64,000 nt of DNA, from assembly GCF_051200825.1 (NCBI RefSeq), contig NZ_CP195158.1, positions 2,046,001-2,110,000 on the forward strand, read 5' to 3'. The notes under the pieces are model-generated. The model searched no databases, had not been told where the DNA came from, and was given only the letters and a program-made list of their open reading frames with translations. The position numbers and the translations under genes were made by a program. This document shows positions 52,952-62,841 of this stretch, in pieces (within the stretch, counting starts at the first letter, position 1; the number at the start of each line of letters is the position of its first letter). The stretch is from Formosa sp030427735 (GTDB taxonomy: Bacteria > Bacteroidota > Bacteroidia > Flavobacteriales > Flavobacteriaceae).

Positions 52952-55699
52952 ATGAAAAGAAAAATACTACTAATTACTTTAATTACTTTTCACATTCAAA
53001 TCTTTTCTCAGGATCTATTAACACCAATAAACAAGGAATCGTTTGGACTAAATAACCATACCAACAGAGATATTTCATATTTCTCGAATCTAGACTCAAA
53101 CAAAAACACAATTATAGTTGGCACTACAGAAAAAGACTCAACTTTTACAGATATAATTACCACAAAATTAGATAACAAATTAAATCTGGTTTGGCAAAAA
53201 CACTTATCCATTAATACAGATCTATCTTATGACATCCCAATAAAATCATTTATCAACTCTCATAATGAATTATATATTTTAGGTAGAAGTTCATTTAATA
53301 GATCTAATTCCAATGGCTTAGTATTTGTTGCAAAATATAGTGAAGAAGGAGAACTTATGTTTACTAAAACCATAGGTAATATTGATGGCTCTGATTATGT
53401 AGATTACCGATATTTAGATGCTGAGCTAAATGAAGATGACACGTTGAATCTTGTTTATGCCCCGGTAGAAAATCAATCAGAGCAGAGCAATAAATTTATT
53501 TTTTTAAAAATAAGTAACCAAGGAGATATTTTAAATTCATTTAATTTAGAAATTAAACAACATGGAGTAAAAGGAATTATTAAAGATGAGAAGTATTATT
53601 TTTTAATATCTGAGTTTAATGAAACAGACTTTACATATTCCTATAAGTTTTACAAAATTCAAAATGAAAATAACATCTCTGTCATAGAAATTACAGATTC
53701 TACGTTTTTGGACTGCATTAACTATGCAGTAATAACAAAAGATGTTAAATTAAATATTGATAATGAAGAAAATTGTTACTTAACTTGCCACAATGTATTA
53801 AAAAAGGATAGTAATAAAAACATCAATTTATCAAAAATAGATAATTCTAACACCTTTGTTTATTCAACTAACACATCAGATACAGAAAATTATTTTTTAA
53901 TAGGCTCATTCATTAATGCACAAAATAAGATTATAGTTGTTGCAAATAATCTTAATACGGATTCAATTGACTTTATAAGTGTAGATGAAAATAATCTGTT
54001 ACAAACAAGAACCAACACTGATAGCTATTTAGGAACTGGTTTTAAAGAAAACGAGGATAATACATTTTTTATTACCACTAGTAATTCAAACATTCGATTA
54101 TTTTCCAATGAACTTACAGAAGTTAAGTCGTTTAACACATCTAATTCGTATCAACTAGTAGACTTTTTGAAAATAGATGAACAATCAATATCAACTATTG
54201 GAACCAGTTTTGAAAAAATGTTTCCTGATTCCGATTATTTCACACAACTAGATATTCATTCTGAAAAATTGAATGACACGCAAGTGTTGCATAATTACTT
54301 ATTTTCTGGAATCGGGACTTCTAGTGCATTCCAACAAAGAGTGATTATTGATAATGAAAATAATTATCTTGTATTAGTTACCGAAAAAATGGGGCCAGAA
54401 TATTTAGGAATAGGTGGTACCAATCCGCCATTAAACAAAAGGATAATTAAATATGATTCTAATCTAAATAAATTATGGGAATCCGAAGTTCCAGAGCACA
54501 TATTCAATCTTATAAATCATGGAGGTAGAGATATCATTTTTTTTATTGATTCCTCAAACAATCTCTATTTAAACTTACCTAGAAAAGGAGATACTTATGG
54601 TCTTGGCTATAGCTTATATAAAGTTAATCCAAAAGGTGATTTTGAATTTATAAATACATCTCATATTGCCGATAAATTCTATGCAAATGAAAATTCAATT
54701 TACCTAGCTCACAATTATTTTCTGTATGAGGATTCTAGTAAACTTTATGTTTTAGATAAAAATAACGGAAACCTTAAAGAAGAAATTGATGTCGGTCATG
54801 AAGAGTTTTTAGATATTTTTTCAATAGGAGATGACATCTATTTTTACACCTATGAGGCAATCTCAAACAATTCGCCAGAATTAATTTATTTATACAAAAA
54901 TGGAGTAAAGATTAACACTAAAAATTTACCCAGAAACTTTGGGATGTATCGATACGAAATTGACAATGATGGGACACTATTCTTTGCTACAGAATATGGT
55001 GGAGATAGAAGATTAAATAAAATAGACATAAATAATTCTTACAGTTATTATAATACATCAGATGAAATTATAAAATTTAAAAGATTTACTAACGGAAACA
55101 TCTTCCTTTATTTAGATGATAACAGTACTCTCATTTTAGATGAAAACCTGAATTTTATTACTAATGGAGATACTTTTGACTCTCCCAACCCCCATTTAAT
55201 GGCTTACGAAAACTATTTACTATTCGGAACGGCTTTTGAAAATAGTGTAAGGGTGATAAATGATAACGGAGAGGTAATTAATTATTTTTCCGTAGAGGGT
55301 TCTTTAAATAATTGGTATTCACAAATTGATAATCAAGGAAATTTAATATTAACGGGGAAATCAGGAAACAAAATATACACCTTTAATGAATATTCGTGGT
55401 TTAGAGGTTTTATTCATAACTATGGAAACTTATCGAGTATTTTAAATATTGACGACTTTACTATTGGGAATGTAGAAAATGATTTAAGACTTTATCCAAA
55501 TCCAACTTCTAACATTTTAAATATAAAAACAAATAATAAAATTATTGATAAAATTATTCTCTATGATATATCAGGACAAAAGATTAAGGCATATTACAAA
55601 AGCCCTATAAACTTAAAAGAATTAAAAACAGGCTTATATATAATAAAGATCTATACAGATTCCGGAGAAGCCCTAACTTCAAAAGTTATTAAAATGTAA
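52952..55699 (+). CDS. Large secreted protein with T9SS type A sorting domain
   Basis: 915 residues. Signal peptide of about 20 residues (cleavage near FSQ-D). The long middle is beta-strand-rich, Asn/Asp/Ser-rich, with repeated units around 'L...N..G....' that suggest a beta-propeller or similar array, without a recognised catalytic domain. The C-terminus (about 845-915) has the type A sorting signal: DLRLYPNPTSNILNI, IDKIILYDISGQKI and LKTGLYIIKI, ending KVIKM. The coding sequence is AT-richer than its neighbours. It stands alone between an 816-bp spacer and the tRNA genes. Confidence 0.8.
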   Translation: MKRKILLITLITFHIQIFSQDLLTPINKESFGLNNHTNRDISYFSNLDSNKNTIIVGTTEKDSTFTDIITTKLDNKLNLVWQKHLSINTDLSYDIPIKSFINSHNELYILGRSSFNRSNSNGLVFVAKYSEEGELMFTKTIGNIDGSDYVDYRYLDAELNEDDTLNLVYAPVENQSEQSNKFIFLKISNQGDILNSFNLEIKQHGVKGIIKDEKYYFLISEFNETDFTYSYKFYKIQNENNISVIEITDSTFLDCINYAVITKDVKLNIDNEENCYLTCHNVLKKDSNKNINLSKIDNSNTFVYSTNTSDTENYFLIGSFINAQNKIIVVANNLNTDSIDFISVDENNLLQTRTNTDSYLGTGFKENEDNTFFITTSNSNIRLFSNELTEVKSFNTSNSYQLVDFLKIDEQSISTIGTSFEKMFPDSDYFTQLDIHSEKLNDTQVLHNYLFSGIGTSSAFQQRVIIDNENNYLVLVTEKMGPEYLGIGGTNPPLNKRIIKYDSNLNKLWESEVPEHIFNLINHGGRDIIFFIDSSNNLYLNLPRKGDTYGLGYSLYKVNPKGDFEFINTSHIADKFYANENSIYLAHNYFLYEDSSKLYVLDKNNGNLKEEIDVGHEEFLDIFSIGDDIYFYTYEAISNNSPELIYLYKNGVKINTKNLPRNFGMYRYEIDNDGTLFFATEYGGDRRLNKIDINNSYSYYNTSDEIIKFKRFTNGNIFLYLDDNSTLILDENLNFITNGDTFDSPNPHLMAYENYLLFGTAFENSVRVINDNGEVINYFSVEGSLNNWYSQIDNQGNLILTGKSGNKIYTFNEYSWFRGFIHNYGNLSSILNIDDFTIGNVENDLRLYPNPTSNILNIKTNNKIIDKIILYDISGQKIKAYYKSPINLKELKTGLYIIKIYTDSGEALTSKVIKM

Positions 55700-55820
55700 T
55701 GTATTCGAAATAAACATATAGCAACTTAAAACCACCAACCAACAACTAATTTACGATTTCGGCGTTACGATTACTCACTCACCTTATCACTCACTGGCAA
55801 TTTAACTAAGTTTATTATAT

Positions 55821-55860
55821 AAAAAAAGCCAAATCCTTTATTTGTAAGGGATTCGGCTTA
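55821..55860 (-). terminator. Terminator of the tRNA-Ser / tRNA-Pro transcript
   Basis: On the minus strand AAGCC-GAATCC paired with GGATT-GGCTT and a run of seven T residues following. It is 39 bp beyond the tRNA-Pro 3' end. Confidence 0.75.
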
Positions 55861-55898
55861 AATTGTTGTTATTTGGTTTTATATATAACCTTAAAAAG

Positions 55899-55973
55899 TC
55901 GGGGTGGCAGGATTCGAACCTGCGGCCTCCTGCTCCCAAAGCAGGCGCGATAACCGGGCTACGCTACACCCCG
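55899..55973 (-). tRNA. tRNA-Pro(TGG)
   Basis: Cloverleaf on the minus strand: acceptor CGGGGTG/CACCCCG, D-arm AGCGTAGCCCGGTTATCGCG, anticodon stem CCTGC/GCAGG with TGG in the loop, T-arm GCAGGTTCGAATCCTGC and discriminator A. No CCA is encoded. It reads Pro codons CCN. It lies 49 bp downstream of tRNA-Ser on the same strand. Confidence 0.95.
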
Positions 55974-56022
55974 AGGTGTGTTTTTACTATTTCTTTTATC
56001 CCGGATAATTAAGAAATATTTG

Positions 56023-56106
56023 CGGAGAGACAGGGATTCGAACCCTGGCAACACTTACGCGTTGACAGATTAGCAATCTGCTCCATTACCACTCTGGCAC
56101 CTCTCC
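56023..56106 (-). tRNA. tRNA-Ser(GCT)
   Basis: Minus strand: acceptor GGAGAGG/TCTCTCC, D-arm CCAGAGTGGTAATGG, anticodon arm CAGATTGCTAATCTG with GCT, a long variable arm CAACGCGTAAGTGTTG, T-arm CAGGGTTCGAATCCCTG. The class II variable arm confirms Ser. A good promoter lies upstream (56142-56172). Confidence 0.95.
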
Positions 56107-56141
56107 TTAAAATTATGAACGTTGCAATATTTTTGCGGTTG

Positions 56142-56172
56142 CAAATGTAAGCTTTACTACTAAAGCACACAA
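56142..56172 (-). promoter_or_regulatory. Promoter of the tRNA-Ser / tRNA-Pro operon
   Basis: On the minus strand TTG (56172-56170), 20-nt spacer, TACATTTG (56149-56142): an exact match to the flavobacterial TTG-N17-23-TAnnTTTG consensus. It ends 35 bp before the tRNA-Ser 5' end. Confidence 0.75.
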
Positions 56173-56198
56173 CCTTTTTTACACTTTTTTTAAAAAAA

Positions 56199-58250
56199 TT
56201 ATTCTGGGTATTCTATACGCAAATGGTAAATATTTGCTAGCTTGAGCTTTAGCACTTTTTTTATAGATTGAATTTCTTTAAAGGTAATGTTAGAATTTAA
56301 AAATTGCCCTTCGTCCATCTGCTTATTTATAATATTCTCTACAAAAGCATCTATTTTTGTAGAGGTTGGCTCTTTTAAACTTTTAGATGCTGCTTCTACA
56401 CTATCGCACATCATTAAAATAGCAGTTTCCTTACTAAACGGCTTCGGCCCTAAATATCTAAAATCGTTAATATCTACACCTTCAGGATTAGATTGTTTTT
56501 CTTTCATATAAAAATAATACACTACACTGGTGCCATGGTGTGTTCTAGTAAAGTCTATTACACGGTCTGGTAAATTCCTCTTTTTTCCTATTTCTATTCC
56601 GTTTAAAACATGATCTATAATTATTGCGGCACTTTCTTTTGGAGACAGCTCGTCGTGCGGATTTAATCCTGTAGATTGGTTTTCGGTAAAATACGTTGGG
56701 TTCTTCATTTTTCCTATATCATGATACAATGCGCCTACCCTAACCAACATGGCATTTGCACCAATTTCGTTGGCACATGCTTCGGCTAAATTGGCGACAT
56801 TTAGCGAGTGATGGAATGTGCCTGGAGCCTTTTCTGCAAGTTCTTTCAGTAATTTTGTATTGGTATCCGACAATTCTAACAACGAAACATCAGACACTAA
56901 TCCAAACATTTTTTCGTATGCATAAATTAGTGGTTGTACGAATAAGGTAGCTAAACCACAAAGGATAAACATCAAAAATGTTTCCCACTTTAAATTATCG
57001 ATACTCCCTTCATGAATAACAAAAAATGCAAAATAAGCAATAATATAAATGAGAGTAATTTGCCCAACCGAAATAAACAAATTGGCTCGCTTATACAATT
57101 CCGAAACTGTTAAAATAGTAACTATTCCAGCTATAATTTGCAAAAACATATATTCGTAACTGTTAGGAACAATAGACCCTAATAACAGCATAGTTACAAC
57201 ATGGGTAAACAATCCTAAACGCGCATCGAAAAAGGCTTTTAACACCAATGGCATAATACAAATGGGAACGACATAAATGTAATGTGCATTATAATTTACA
57301 ACCAATGCGGTTATAAAAACCATGAGTAATATGTTAAAAAAAATAAATGTTACTTTATTATTATTTTCAAACACATCGCGCCTGTATTTTCTTAAAAACA
57401 ATAACAACATAAGTAAAGCCAATGCCACTAATACCGTATATGCAAAAACAATCCAGTTGTAATTGGAAGCATTCCAGACTTGCGATTCGTATTCCGACTC
57501 TAACGATTTTAAAATTTGAAACTTATCGCCTTCCACAACTTCACCCTTCGAAATCAAGAGTGTTTCTTTTTCTATACTTCCTCTGGTATACGAAATTTTG
57601 CTCAACTCCTCCTCTAACGCACGATCTGTAAACTCTTTATTGTAAGTTAGATTAGGCTGAATAACATCGTAAAACACTGCAATAAATATTTTTTTATACG
57701 TATTTAATTCGGCATTGGTTAAAGCACTGTTTAAAATGGGAGTTATATTATTTTGCTTAACTAAATTAGAGTATTCTGTATTTAATTTTTCTACTCTATT
57801 TTCTAATAAAACCACATAACTCTTGGGCTTAAAATTGTAGTCTTCGTGTAAGATTCCGTATTGATAAAAATCGTTTAAAATTTTAGAACCTACAGCATAT
57901 AATGCATTGTAATCTCTTCTTGGAATACTATCTGGAATCGTTTCTTGGAAGGTTTTTTTATAAGCATCAAAAACTTGATCTTTAACTCCGCTATCGATAT
58001 CGAAATAACGAATAGCATTGGCAGTTATCGCTTGTTTTTCTTCGGAAATTTCCTCGTTTGTCTTTTTTATAGCAAAGTTAAATGGCGCATATAAATTTTC
58101 GGATTGCCAAGGTTTTCCCTTTTCAAAATTGTATTTAAAACGTCCACTTTTAGGAAATAAATACACGATTAAAAACGTAGTGCAAATAAAAAGCAATACT
58201 TTATACAATAGTGTATGATTTCTATATAATGTGTTTACAAAGTCTTTCAT
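56199..58250 (-). CDS. PgpH-type 7TM-HD phosphohydrolase (candidate c-di-AMP phosphodiesterase)
   Basis: 683 residues. An N-terminal extracytoplasmic 7TMR-HDED domain (about 40-255) is followed by seven hydrophobic helices (about 265-460) and a cytoplasmic HD domain (about 475-660). The HD motif is complete: TFHHSLNVANLAEACANEI, VGALYHDIGKMKNPTYF, HDELSPKESAAIIIDHV and DFTRTHHGTS. PgpH of Listeria hydrolyses the second messenger c-di-AMP, and this protein has the same domain order. Gene is single, with tRNAs downstream. Confidence 0.9.
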   Translation of the reverse strand: MKDFVNTLYRNHTLLYKVLLFICTTFLIVYLFPKSGRFKYNFEKGKPWQSENLYAPFNFAIKKTNEEISEEKQAITANAIRYFDIDSGVKDQVFDAYKKTFQETIPDSIPRRDYNALYAVGSKILNDFYQYGILHEDYNFKPKSYVVLLENRVEKLNTEYSNLVKQNNITPILNSALTNAELNTYKKIFIAVFYDVIQPNLTYNKEFTDRALEEELSKISYTRGSIEKETLLISKGEVVEGDKFQILKSLESEYESQVWNASNYNWIVFAYTVLVALALLMLLLFLRKYRRDVFENNNKVTFIFFNILLMVFITALVVNYNAHYIYVVPICIMPLVLKAFFDARLGLFTHVVTMLLLGSIVPNSYEYMFLQIIAGIVTILTVSELYKRANLFISVGQITLIYIIAYFAFFVIHEGSIDNLKWETFLMFILCGLATLFVQPLIYAYEKMFGLVSDVSLLELSDTNTKLLKELAEKAPGTFHHSLNVANLAEACANEIGANAMLVRVGALYHDIGKMKNPTYFTENQSTGLNPHDELSPKESAAIIIDHVLNGIEIGKKRNLPDRVIDFTRTHHGTSVVYYFYMKEKQSNPEGVDINDFRYLGPKPFSKETAILMMCDSVEAASKSLKEPTSTKIDAFVENIINKQMDEGQFLNSNITFKEIQSIKKVLKLKLANIYHLRIEYPE

Positions 58251-58381
58251 GCAGCGATTAAAGTTAAAACCAAATGTAATAAAAATTAAAGCGTTTTAAC
58301 AGGTTTATAAATGTGTAATCCTTCCTAGTTCCTTAAAAATTGATTAATTTCGCAACTCAAACTTTTTAATTGCAAACTAAC

Positions 58382-59560
58382 ATGAGTAAAGAAGTCGTAA
58401 TTGTTTCGGCAGCAAGAACCCCAATAGGTAGTTTTTTAGGATCTTTATCCACTATTCCTGCTCCAAAATTAGGAGCCGTAGCTATTAAAGGTGCGTTAAA
58501 TAAAATAAATTTAGATGCACATTTAGTTGAAGAAGTATTTATGGGACATGTTGTACAAGCTGGTGCAGGACAGGCCCCAGCCAGACAAGCGGCTATTTAC
58601 GCTGGAATACCCAATACCGTGCCTTGCACAACTATAAACAAAGTATGTGCTTCTGGAATGAAAGCCGTAATGCAGGGGGCACAAGCTATTGCCTTAGGTG
58701 ACGCCGAGATTGTGGTTGCTGGTGGTATGGAAAACATGAGTATGATTCCGCACTATTTACATGCACGAACAGGTACCAAATTTGGTCCAGCTACATTAAT
58801 TGATGGTCTTCAAAAAGATGGTTTAGTTGATGCTTACGACCAAAATGCTATGGGTGTTTGTGCAGATGCCTGTGCTGCAGAGTATCAATTTTCCAGAGAA
58901 GATCAAGATGCTTACGCCATACAATCTTACGCCAGATCGAGTGCCGCCTGGGAAGCAGGTAAATTCGATAACGAAGTCGTTCCCGTAGAAATACCTCAAC
59001 GCCGAGGAGAACCGATTTTATTCGATAAAGACGAAGAATTTACCAATGTAAAACTAGATAAAATCCCTACTTTACGTCCTGCCTTTACTAAAGATGGTAC
59101 AGTAACCGCAGCCAACGCTTCTACTATAAACGATGGCGCTGGGGCTGTAATTTTAATGAGCGCAACCAAAGCCGCCGAGTTAGGCTTAAAGCCTCTTGCT
59201 GTTATAAAAAGTTATGCCGATGCCGCCCAAGAACCAGAATGGTTTACTACGGCACCAGCAAAAGCGCTACCAAAATCTTTACATAAAGCAGGTTTAACAT
59301 TACAAGATGTAGATTTTTTCGAGTTTAACGAAGCCTTCTCTGTCGTTGGCCTTGCAAACATGAAAATTTTAGGACTAACAGACCATAATGTAAATGTAAA
59401 CGGAGGTGCAGTATCTCTAGGGCACCCGCTAGGCTGTTCGGGAGTAAGAATTTTAATTACACTTTTAAATGTATTAGAACAAAACGATGCTAAAATAGGC
59501 GCAGCTGCCATATGTAATGGTGGTGGCGGAGCTTCGGCTATGGTAATAGAACGTCTTTAA
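58382..59560 (+). CDS. Acetyl-CoA C-acyltransferase (thiolase)
   Basis: 392 residues from ATG 58382; a TTG at 58370 would add four. A thiolase with all catalytic elements: the nucleophile Cys in INKVCASGMKAVM (about 88), NEAFSVVGLANM with GHPLGCSG (His, about 348-355), and the second Cys in AICNGGGGASAM (about 378). It could act in acetoacetyl-CoA synthesis or beta-oxidation; the substrate range cannot be fixed from sequence. It is single, followed by the NlpC/P60 gene after 66 bp. Confidence 0.93.
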   Translation: MSKEVVIVSAARTPIGSFLGSLSTIPAPKLGAVAIKGALNKINLDAHLVEEVFMGHVVQAGAGQAPARQAAIYAGIPNTVPCTTINKVCASGMKAVMQGAQAIALGDAEIVVAGGMENMSMIPHYLHARTGTKFGPATLIDGLQKDGLVDAYDQNAMGVCADACAAEYQFSREDQDAYAIQSYARSSAAWEAGKFDNEVVPVEIPQRRGEPILFDKDEEFTNVKLDKIPTLRPAFTKDGTVTAANASTINDGAGAVILMSATKAAELGLKPLAVIKSYADAAQEPEWFTTAPAKALPKSLHKAGLTLQDVDFFEFNEAFSVVGLANMKILGLTDHNVNVNGGAVSLGHPLGCSGVRILITLLNVLEQNDAKIGAAAICNGGGGASAMVIERL

Positions 59561-59626
59561 TACAATATTTCTTTTTTAAAAACTCATTAAATTCTATATT
59601 TAAAGCCCTAAACCAATAATTAATTA

Positions 59627-60376
59627 ATGCAATACGGCGTTTGTAATTTAAGCATTGTTCCATTAAGATTAGAGCCATCAGACAAGAGCGAATTAGTATC
59701 GCAAGTCTTATATGGCGAGCATTTTAAAGTGTTAGAGCAACGTAAAAATTGGAGTAAAATTAGGTTAGCTTTCGATAGTTATGAAGGCTGGGTAGATAAC
59801 AAACAATATATAGAAACGCCGCAAGACATTTACGACACCCTAAATAAACAAATGCCCAAATTGGCAACAGATTTGGTGGAATTTGTTAACGATACCAATA
59901 ACCAATTAAATCCCATACCGTTAGGCGCTAGCTTAAACTGTTTAAACATTTTTAACCATACGCACGATGGTAATGTTTCGGATAAAGTATTACCAAAAAC
60001 AAACCTGATAAATACTGCATTTTTATACTTAAATGCGCCTTATTTATGGGGAGGAAAAACACCTTTCGGGATTGATTGCTCGGGGTTTACACAAATGGTT
60101 TATAAACTAAACGGCTATAAGATTTTCAGGGATGCCTCGCAACAAGCCACACAAGGAGAACCTTTAAGTTTTATTGAAGAAAGTGAAGCTGGTGATCTAG
60201 CTTTTTTTGATAATTCTGACGGACAAATTGTACATGTTGGTATTATTATGAACGACAATTATATTATTCACGCCCACGGTAAAGTAAGAATAGATCGCTT
60301 AGACCACTCTGGCATTTATAATGTCGACAAAAAAACGCACACCCATAAATTAAGGGTTATCAAAAAAATAGTATAA
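59627..60376 (+). CDS. NlpC/P60 family cysteine peptidase with SH3-like domains
   Basis: 249 residues, without an obvious signal peptide. The N-terminal two-thirds hold SH3b-like segments (about 1-60, YGVCNLSIVPLRLEPSDKSE) and a linker; the C-terminal NlpC/P60 domain has the catalytic Cys151 in GIDCSGFTQ, His203 in IVHVGIIM and His in IIHAHGKVRI. These enzymes cleave gamma-D-glutamyl bonds in cell-wall peptides. Bacteroidota homologues of this size are recycling or remodelling enzymes. It lies downstream of the thiolase on the same strand. Confidence 0.9.
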   Translation: MQYGVCNLSIVPLRLEPSDKSELVSQVLYGEHFKVLEQRKNWSKIRLAFDSYEGWVDNKQYIETPQDIYDTLNKQMPKLATDLVEFVNDTNNQLNPIPLGASLNCLNIFNHTHDGNVSDKVLPKTNLINTAFLYLNAPYLWGGKTPFGIDCSGFTQMVYKLNGYKIFRDASQQATQGEPLSFIEESEAGDLAFFDNSDGQIVHVGIIMNDNYIIHAHGKVRIDRLDHSGIYNVDKKTHTHKLRVIKKIV

Positions 60377-60440
60377 AAAACAACTTGTTTTTTCAAACAA
60401 AATCATTGTTAATCTATACGCTTGCTCTTGTCTACTTCAA

Positions 60441-60701
60441 CTAAAAAGACAAAAATTGTTTAGGTATAATATTAAACCCTAAATCGTTTACAGCTTCTTC
60501 TACTTTTACAATTTCTACCATTTTACTGGCTGTTACTGTTATTCGCACAGGAAAACCAGAGGTTTTTAACTCGACGGTATCTACCCCTTTAATTCTTAAA
60601 ATAGCTTGTTTGATTTTTATTAAATCCTTTTGATCTGTAGCATTGGTATCGAATGTACGACTGTGATTTTTCGGTATTACATTATCTAATAATACTCCCA
60701 T
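60441..60701 (-). CDS. HMA-like ferredoxin-fold protein lacking the CXXC motif
   Basis: 86 residues with a heavy-metal-associated-like beta-alpha-beta pattern: ILRIKGVDTVELKTSGFPVR (about 35-54), ITVTASKMVEIVKVEEAVNDLGF. There is no Cys in the protein, so it cannot bind copper in the usual MxCxxC way. It is the gene closest to the copper adaptor gene on the same strand, with a gap of 163 bp. Related proteins are often annotated as heavy-metal transport/detoxification proteins. A non-metal or structural role is possible. Confidence 0.65.
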   Translation of the reverse strand: MGVLLDNVIPKNHSRTFDTNATDQKDLIKIKQAILRIKGVDTVELKTSGFPVRITVTASKMVEIVKVEEAVNDLGFNIIPKQFLSF

Positions 60702-60864
60702 TTTAGTTAGTTTTTGGTTACAATTATTGGCTTTATAACCCTACCAAACTACTATATTAATTTTGAAAAAAAAAACAGAATACAACGTTTTTTAATTTTT
60801 AAATTTTATACATTTCTTAAAAATCAAAATAAGTTATTGTTATTATGACAATTAGAACAAAATA

Positions 60865-62622
60865 TCACTCTAGTATTTTATCATTTTCTCCGCAACCTAA
60901 CATTTTACTACCATAGTACGGGTTTTTGATTTTTTGGTCTAAACTTAACCAATATCCTCCAGAATTATTATTTGCCATCGGGCAAAATTGAACAAACACC
61001 TTTTGCACCGCTCCAAAACGTTCTACTAATATTTTTGTAGCCCTAGAGACTTCTAAAAAATGAAAACGAATTTCTTCTATAGTTTTAGAACCTATCAACG
61101 CATTTAAAGACCGCTCTAAATCTTCTTCGGCATTATTATAAAACTCTTGAGCCAACACACTGGATTTCAAATCATTTACACTGGTATTCATCAACTGTTT
61201 AAGCATCACTTTAGCTTTATCTGTAGCCAAAACCGAATCGCTCTCTACCAATGCATTTTTAACATCTATGTAAGCAAGTAATATTGTATTTACTTCATCT
61301 TTAAAACCTGTTAATTGTTTAAACGATACTTGGTTGCCTTCAAGGCGCTGTACTTTAGACTGCTCTACCTGTTTATACTGCGTTTTAACTCGATTCATCA
61401 TCGAAGATTTCCCTTGCAACTGTGCTGCAGCATCAACTGTAAATGTACCATTAACAACAATGTCATCACCTATTGCCAATCCTTCCAACACCTGATATTG
61501 GTCGGCAAGCTTATTACCTAAAATAACCTCGCGCATTTCAAAAACAGAAGAATTAGGTTCCGTTTTTAAGTACACAACAGAACGTTTACCAGTCCATAAT
61601 ACCGCCGAAGCAGGAACGAAAATTTCACTACTATTTGATAATTCTGAAGTAATAATATTTCCTACTACAAACATGCCTGGCTTATACATCGCATCGGCAT
61701 TTTTTAATACAGCACGAACTTTAACAGTACGCGTATTGGTATTTAAAATCGGATCGATAAACGAAATAGTTGTTGCTATTTTTTGGTTAGGATAGGCTTT
61801 AGTGTGTACTTGCAATTCTTGCCCTATTTGCAATGCTGAAATTTGGTTTTCGTAAGCATCAAATTCTGCCCAAACGGAAGTAAGATTAGCGACTTTAAAT
61901 ATGGATTTACCATCCATAATATGGTCGCCCTCGTTAACATTAATTTCCGACACCGTTCCAGATACATGGGCATAAATATTAAATTTAGAGATAACAGTTC
62001 CTGTTTGTTCAATGGTTTTTAAATGCGTATCGTTAATCATCCAATTCTTAAATTTACCCCTTACTGCCCTGTACAATTCCGGCTGCGATTCTTTAAGCTT
62101 GTAGGCAGTAATTAATTCTTGCTGTGCATTTATAAGTTCTGGAGAATATACACTCGCTACCAACTGCCCTTTGCGCACTGTTTGTCCAACAGAAGTTACA
62201 TACAACTGCTCTAAGCGTCCGTTAAAATGAGCTGGCTGTATGGCTGTTTCATCTTCATTAACTACAATTTTTCCAGATAATGTAAGTTCCGGATTTAAAG
62301 TTGTATTACCAGTTATGGTTACAGTTTTAATATTAGCTAAAGCTTCTGCCGTTTTGGTTAATGTAAATTGAACATCTGTTAACCCCTCTGAATTCATTTC
62401 TAAAGGAATTAATGCCATTCCACAAATAGGACAATCGCCAGGTGCATTTTTTACAATTTGAGGATGCATAGAACACGTCCATTTTTTGTTTACGGTTGAA
62501 GACTCATGGGTATGATTGCTCTTTTCAGGCTTGGTATCTGTTTCAGATCTACCAAACAGCAAAAACCCTAAAAGCAAGCCCAACAATAAGGCCAGCACGA
62601 CATATAGTCTACTCTTTGTCAT
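60865..62622 (-). CDS. CusB-like RND efflux periplasmic adaptor with metal-binding domains
   Basis: 585 residues. One N-terminal membrane helix (about 6-24), then a heavy-metal-binding YHS-like domain KKWTCSMHPQIVKNAPGDCP (about 45-64) with ICGMALIPLE. The membrane-fusion core (about 100-410) has barrel-sandwich motifs such as NGRLEQLYVTSVGQTVRKGQ and YAHVSGTVSEINVNEGDHI. The C-terminal DUF3347 domain (about 450-585) has QFCPMANNNSGGYW and NPYYGSKMLGCG. It would link an inner-membrane pump to an outer-membrane channel for Cu/Ag export. No CusA or CusC gene is in the window. Confidence 0.9.
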   Translation of the reverse strand: MTKSRLYVVLALLLGLLLGFLLFGRSETDTKPEKSNHTHESSTVNKKWTCSMHPQIVKNAPGDCPICGMALIPLEMNSEGLTDVQFTLTKTAEALANIKTVTITGNTTLNPELTLSGKIVVNEDETAIQPAHFNGRLEQLYVTSVGQTVRKGQLVASVYSPELINAQQELITAYKLKESQPELYRAVRGKFKNWMINDTHLKTIEQTGTVISKFNIYAHVSGTVSEINVNEGDHIMDGKSIFKVANLTSVWAEFDAYENQISALQIGQELQVHTKAYPNQKIATTISFIDPILNTNTRTVKVRAVLKNADAMYKPGMFVVGNIITSELSNSSEIFVPASAVLWTGKRSVVYLKTEPNSSVFEMREVILGNKLADQYQVLEGLAIGDDIVVNGTFTVDAAAQLQGKSSMMNRVKTQYKQVEQSKVQRLEGNQVSFKQLTGFKDEVNTILLAYIDVKNALVESDSVLATDKAKVMLKQLMNTSVNDLKSSVLAQEFYNNAEEDLERSLNALIGSKTIEEIRFHFLEVSRATKILVERFGAVQKVFVQFCPMANNNSGGYWLSLDQKIKNPYYGSKMLGCGENDKILE

Positions 62623-62835
62623 TTTGTTCAGATTCTAAAGATTTTATCAATATTTTCATTTCTTCGATGTCTTTTCGTTGCGTCTCAATAATACGCTCTG
62701 CCAAATTTTTAACTTTTGGGTCTTTAATTGCTGCACGCTCACTTGTTAAAATTGCAATTAACACATAACCAAAAGATATGGCAAGCATCTTAAAAAACGT
62801 TGATTACACTTTGATTGATTGTGATTGGTTTTCAT
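62609..62835 (-). pseudogene. DUF305 remnant with internal deletion and frameshift
   Basis: A start (ATG 62835, MKTNHNQSK) and an end (SERAAIKDPKVKNLAERIIE, finishing before TAG at 62609) typical of Bacteroidota DUF305 proteins lie only 25 codons apart. The first frame stops at TGT TAA near 62759; after a frameshift, an ORF from ATG 62788 (MLAISFGYVLIAILTSERA) reads straight into the C-terminal segment. Intact relatives, as I recall them, have about 150 residues with several membrane helices and a metal-site His pair (PHHSIAILTSERA); here that middle is missing. The stop overlaps the adaptor start by 14 nt. The 59-codon ORF might still be translated. Confidence 0.7.
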
Positions 62836-62841
62836 AATTAT

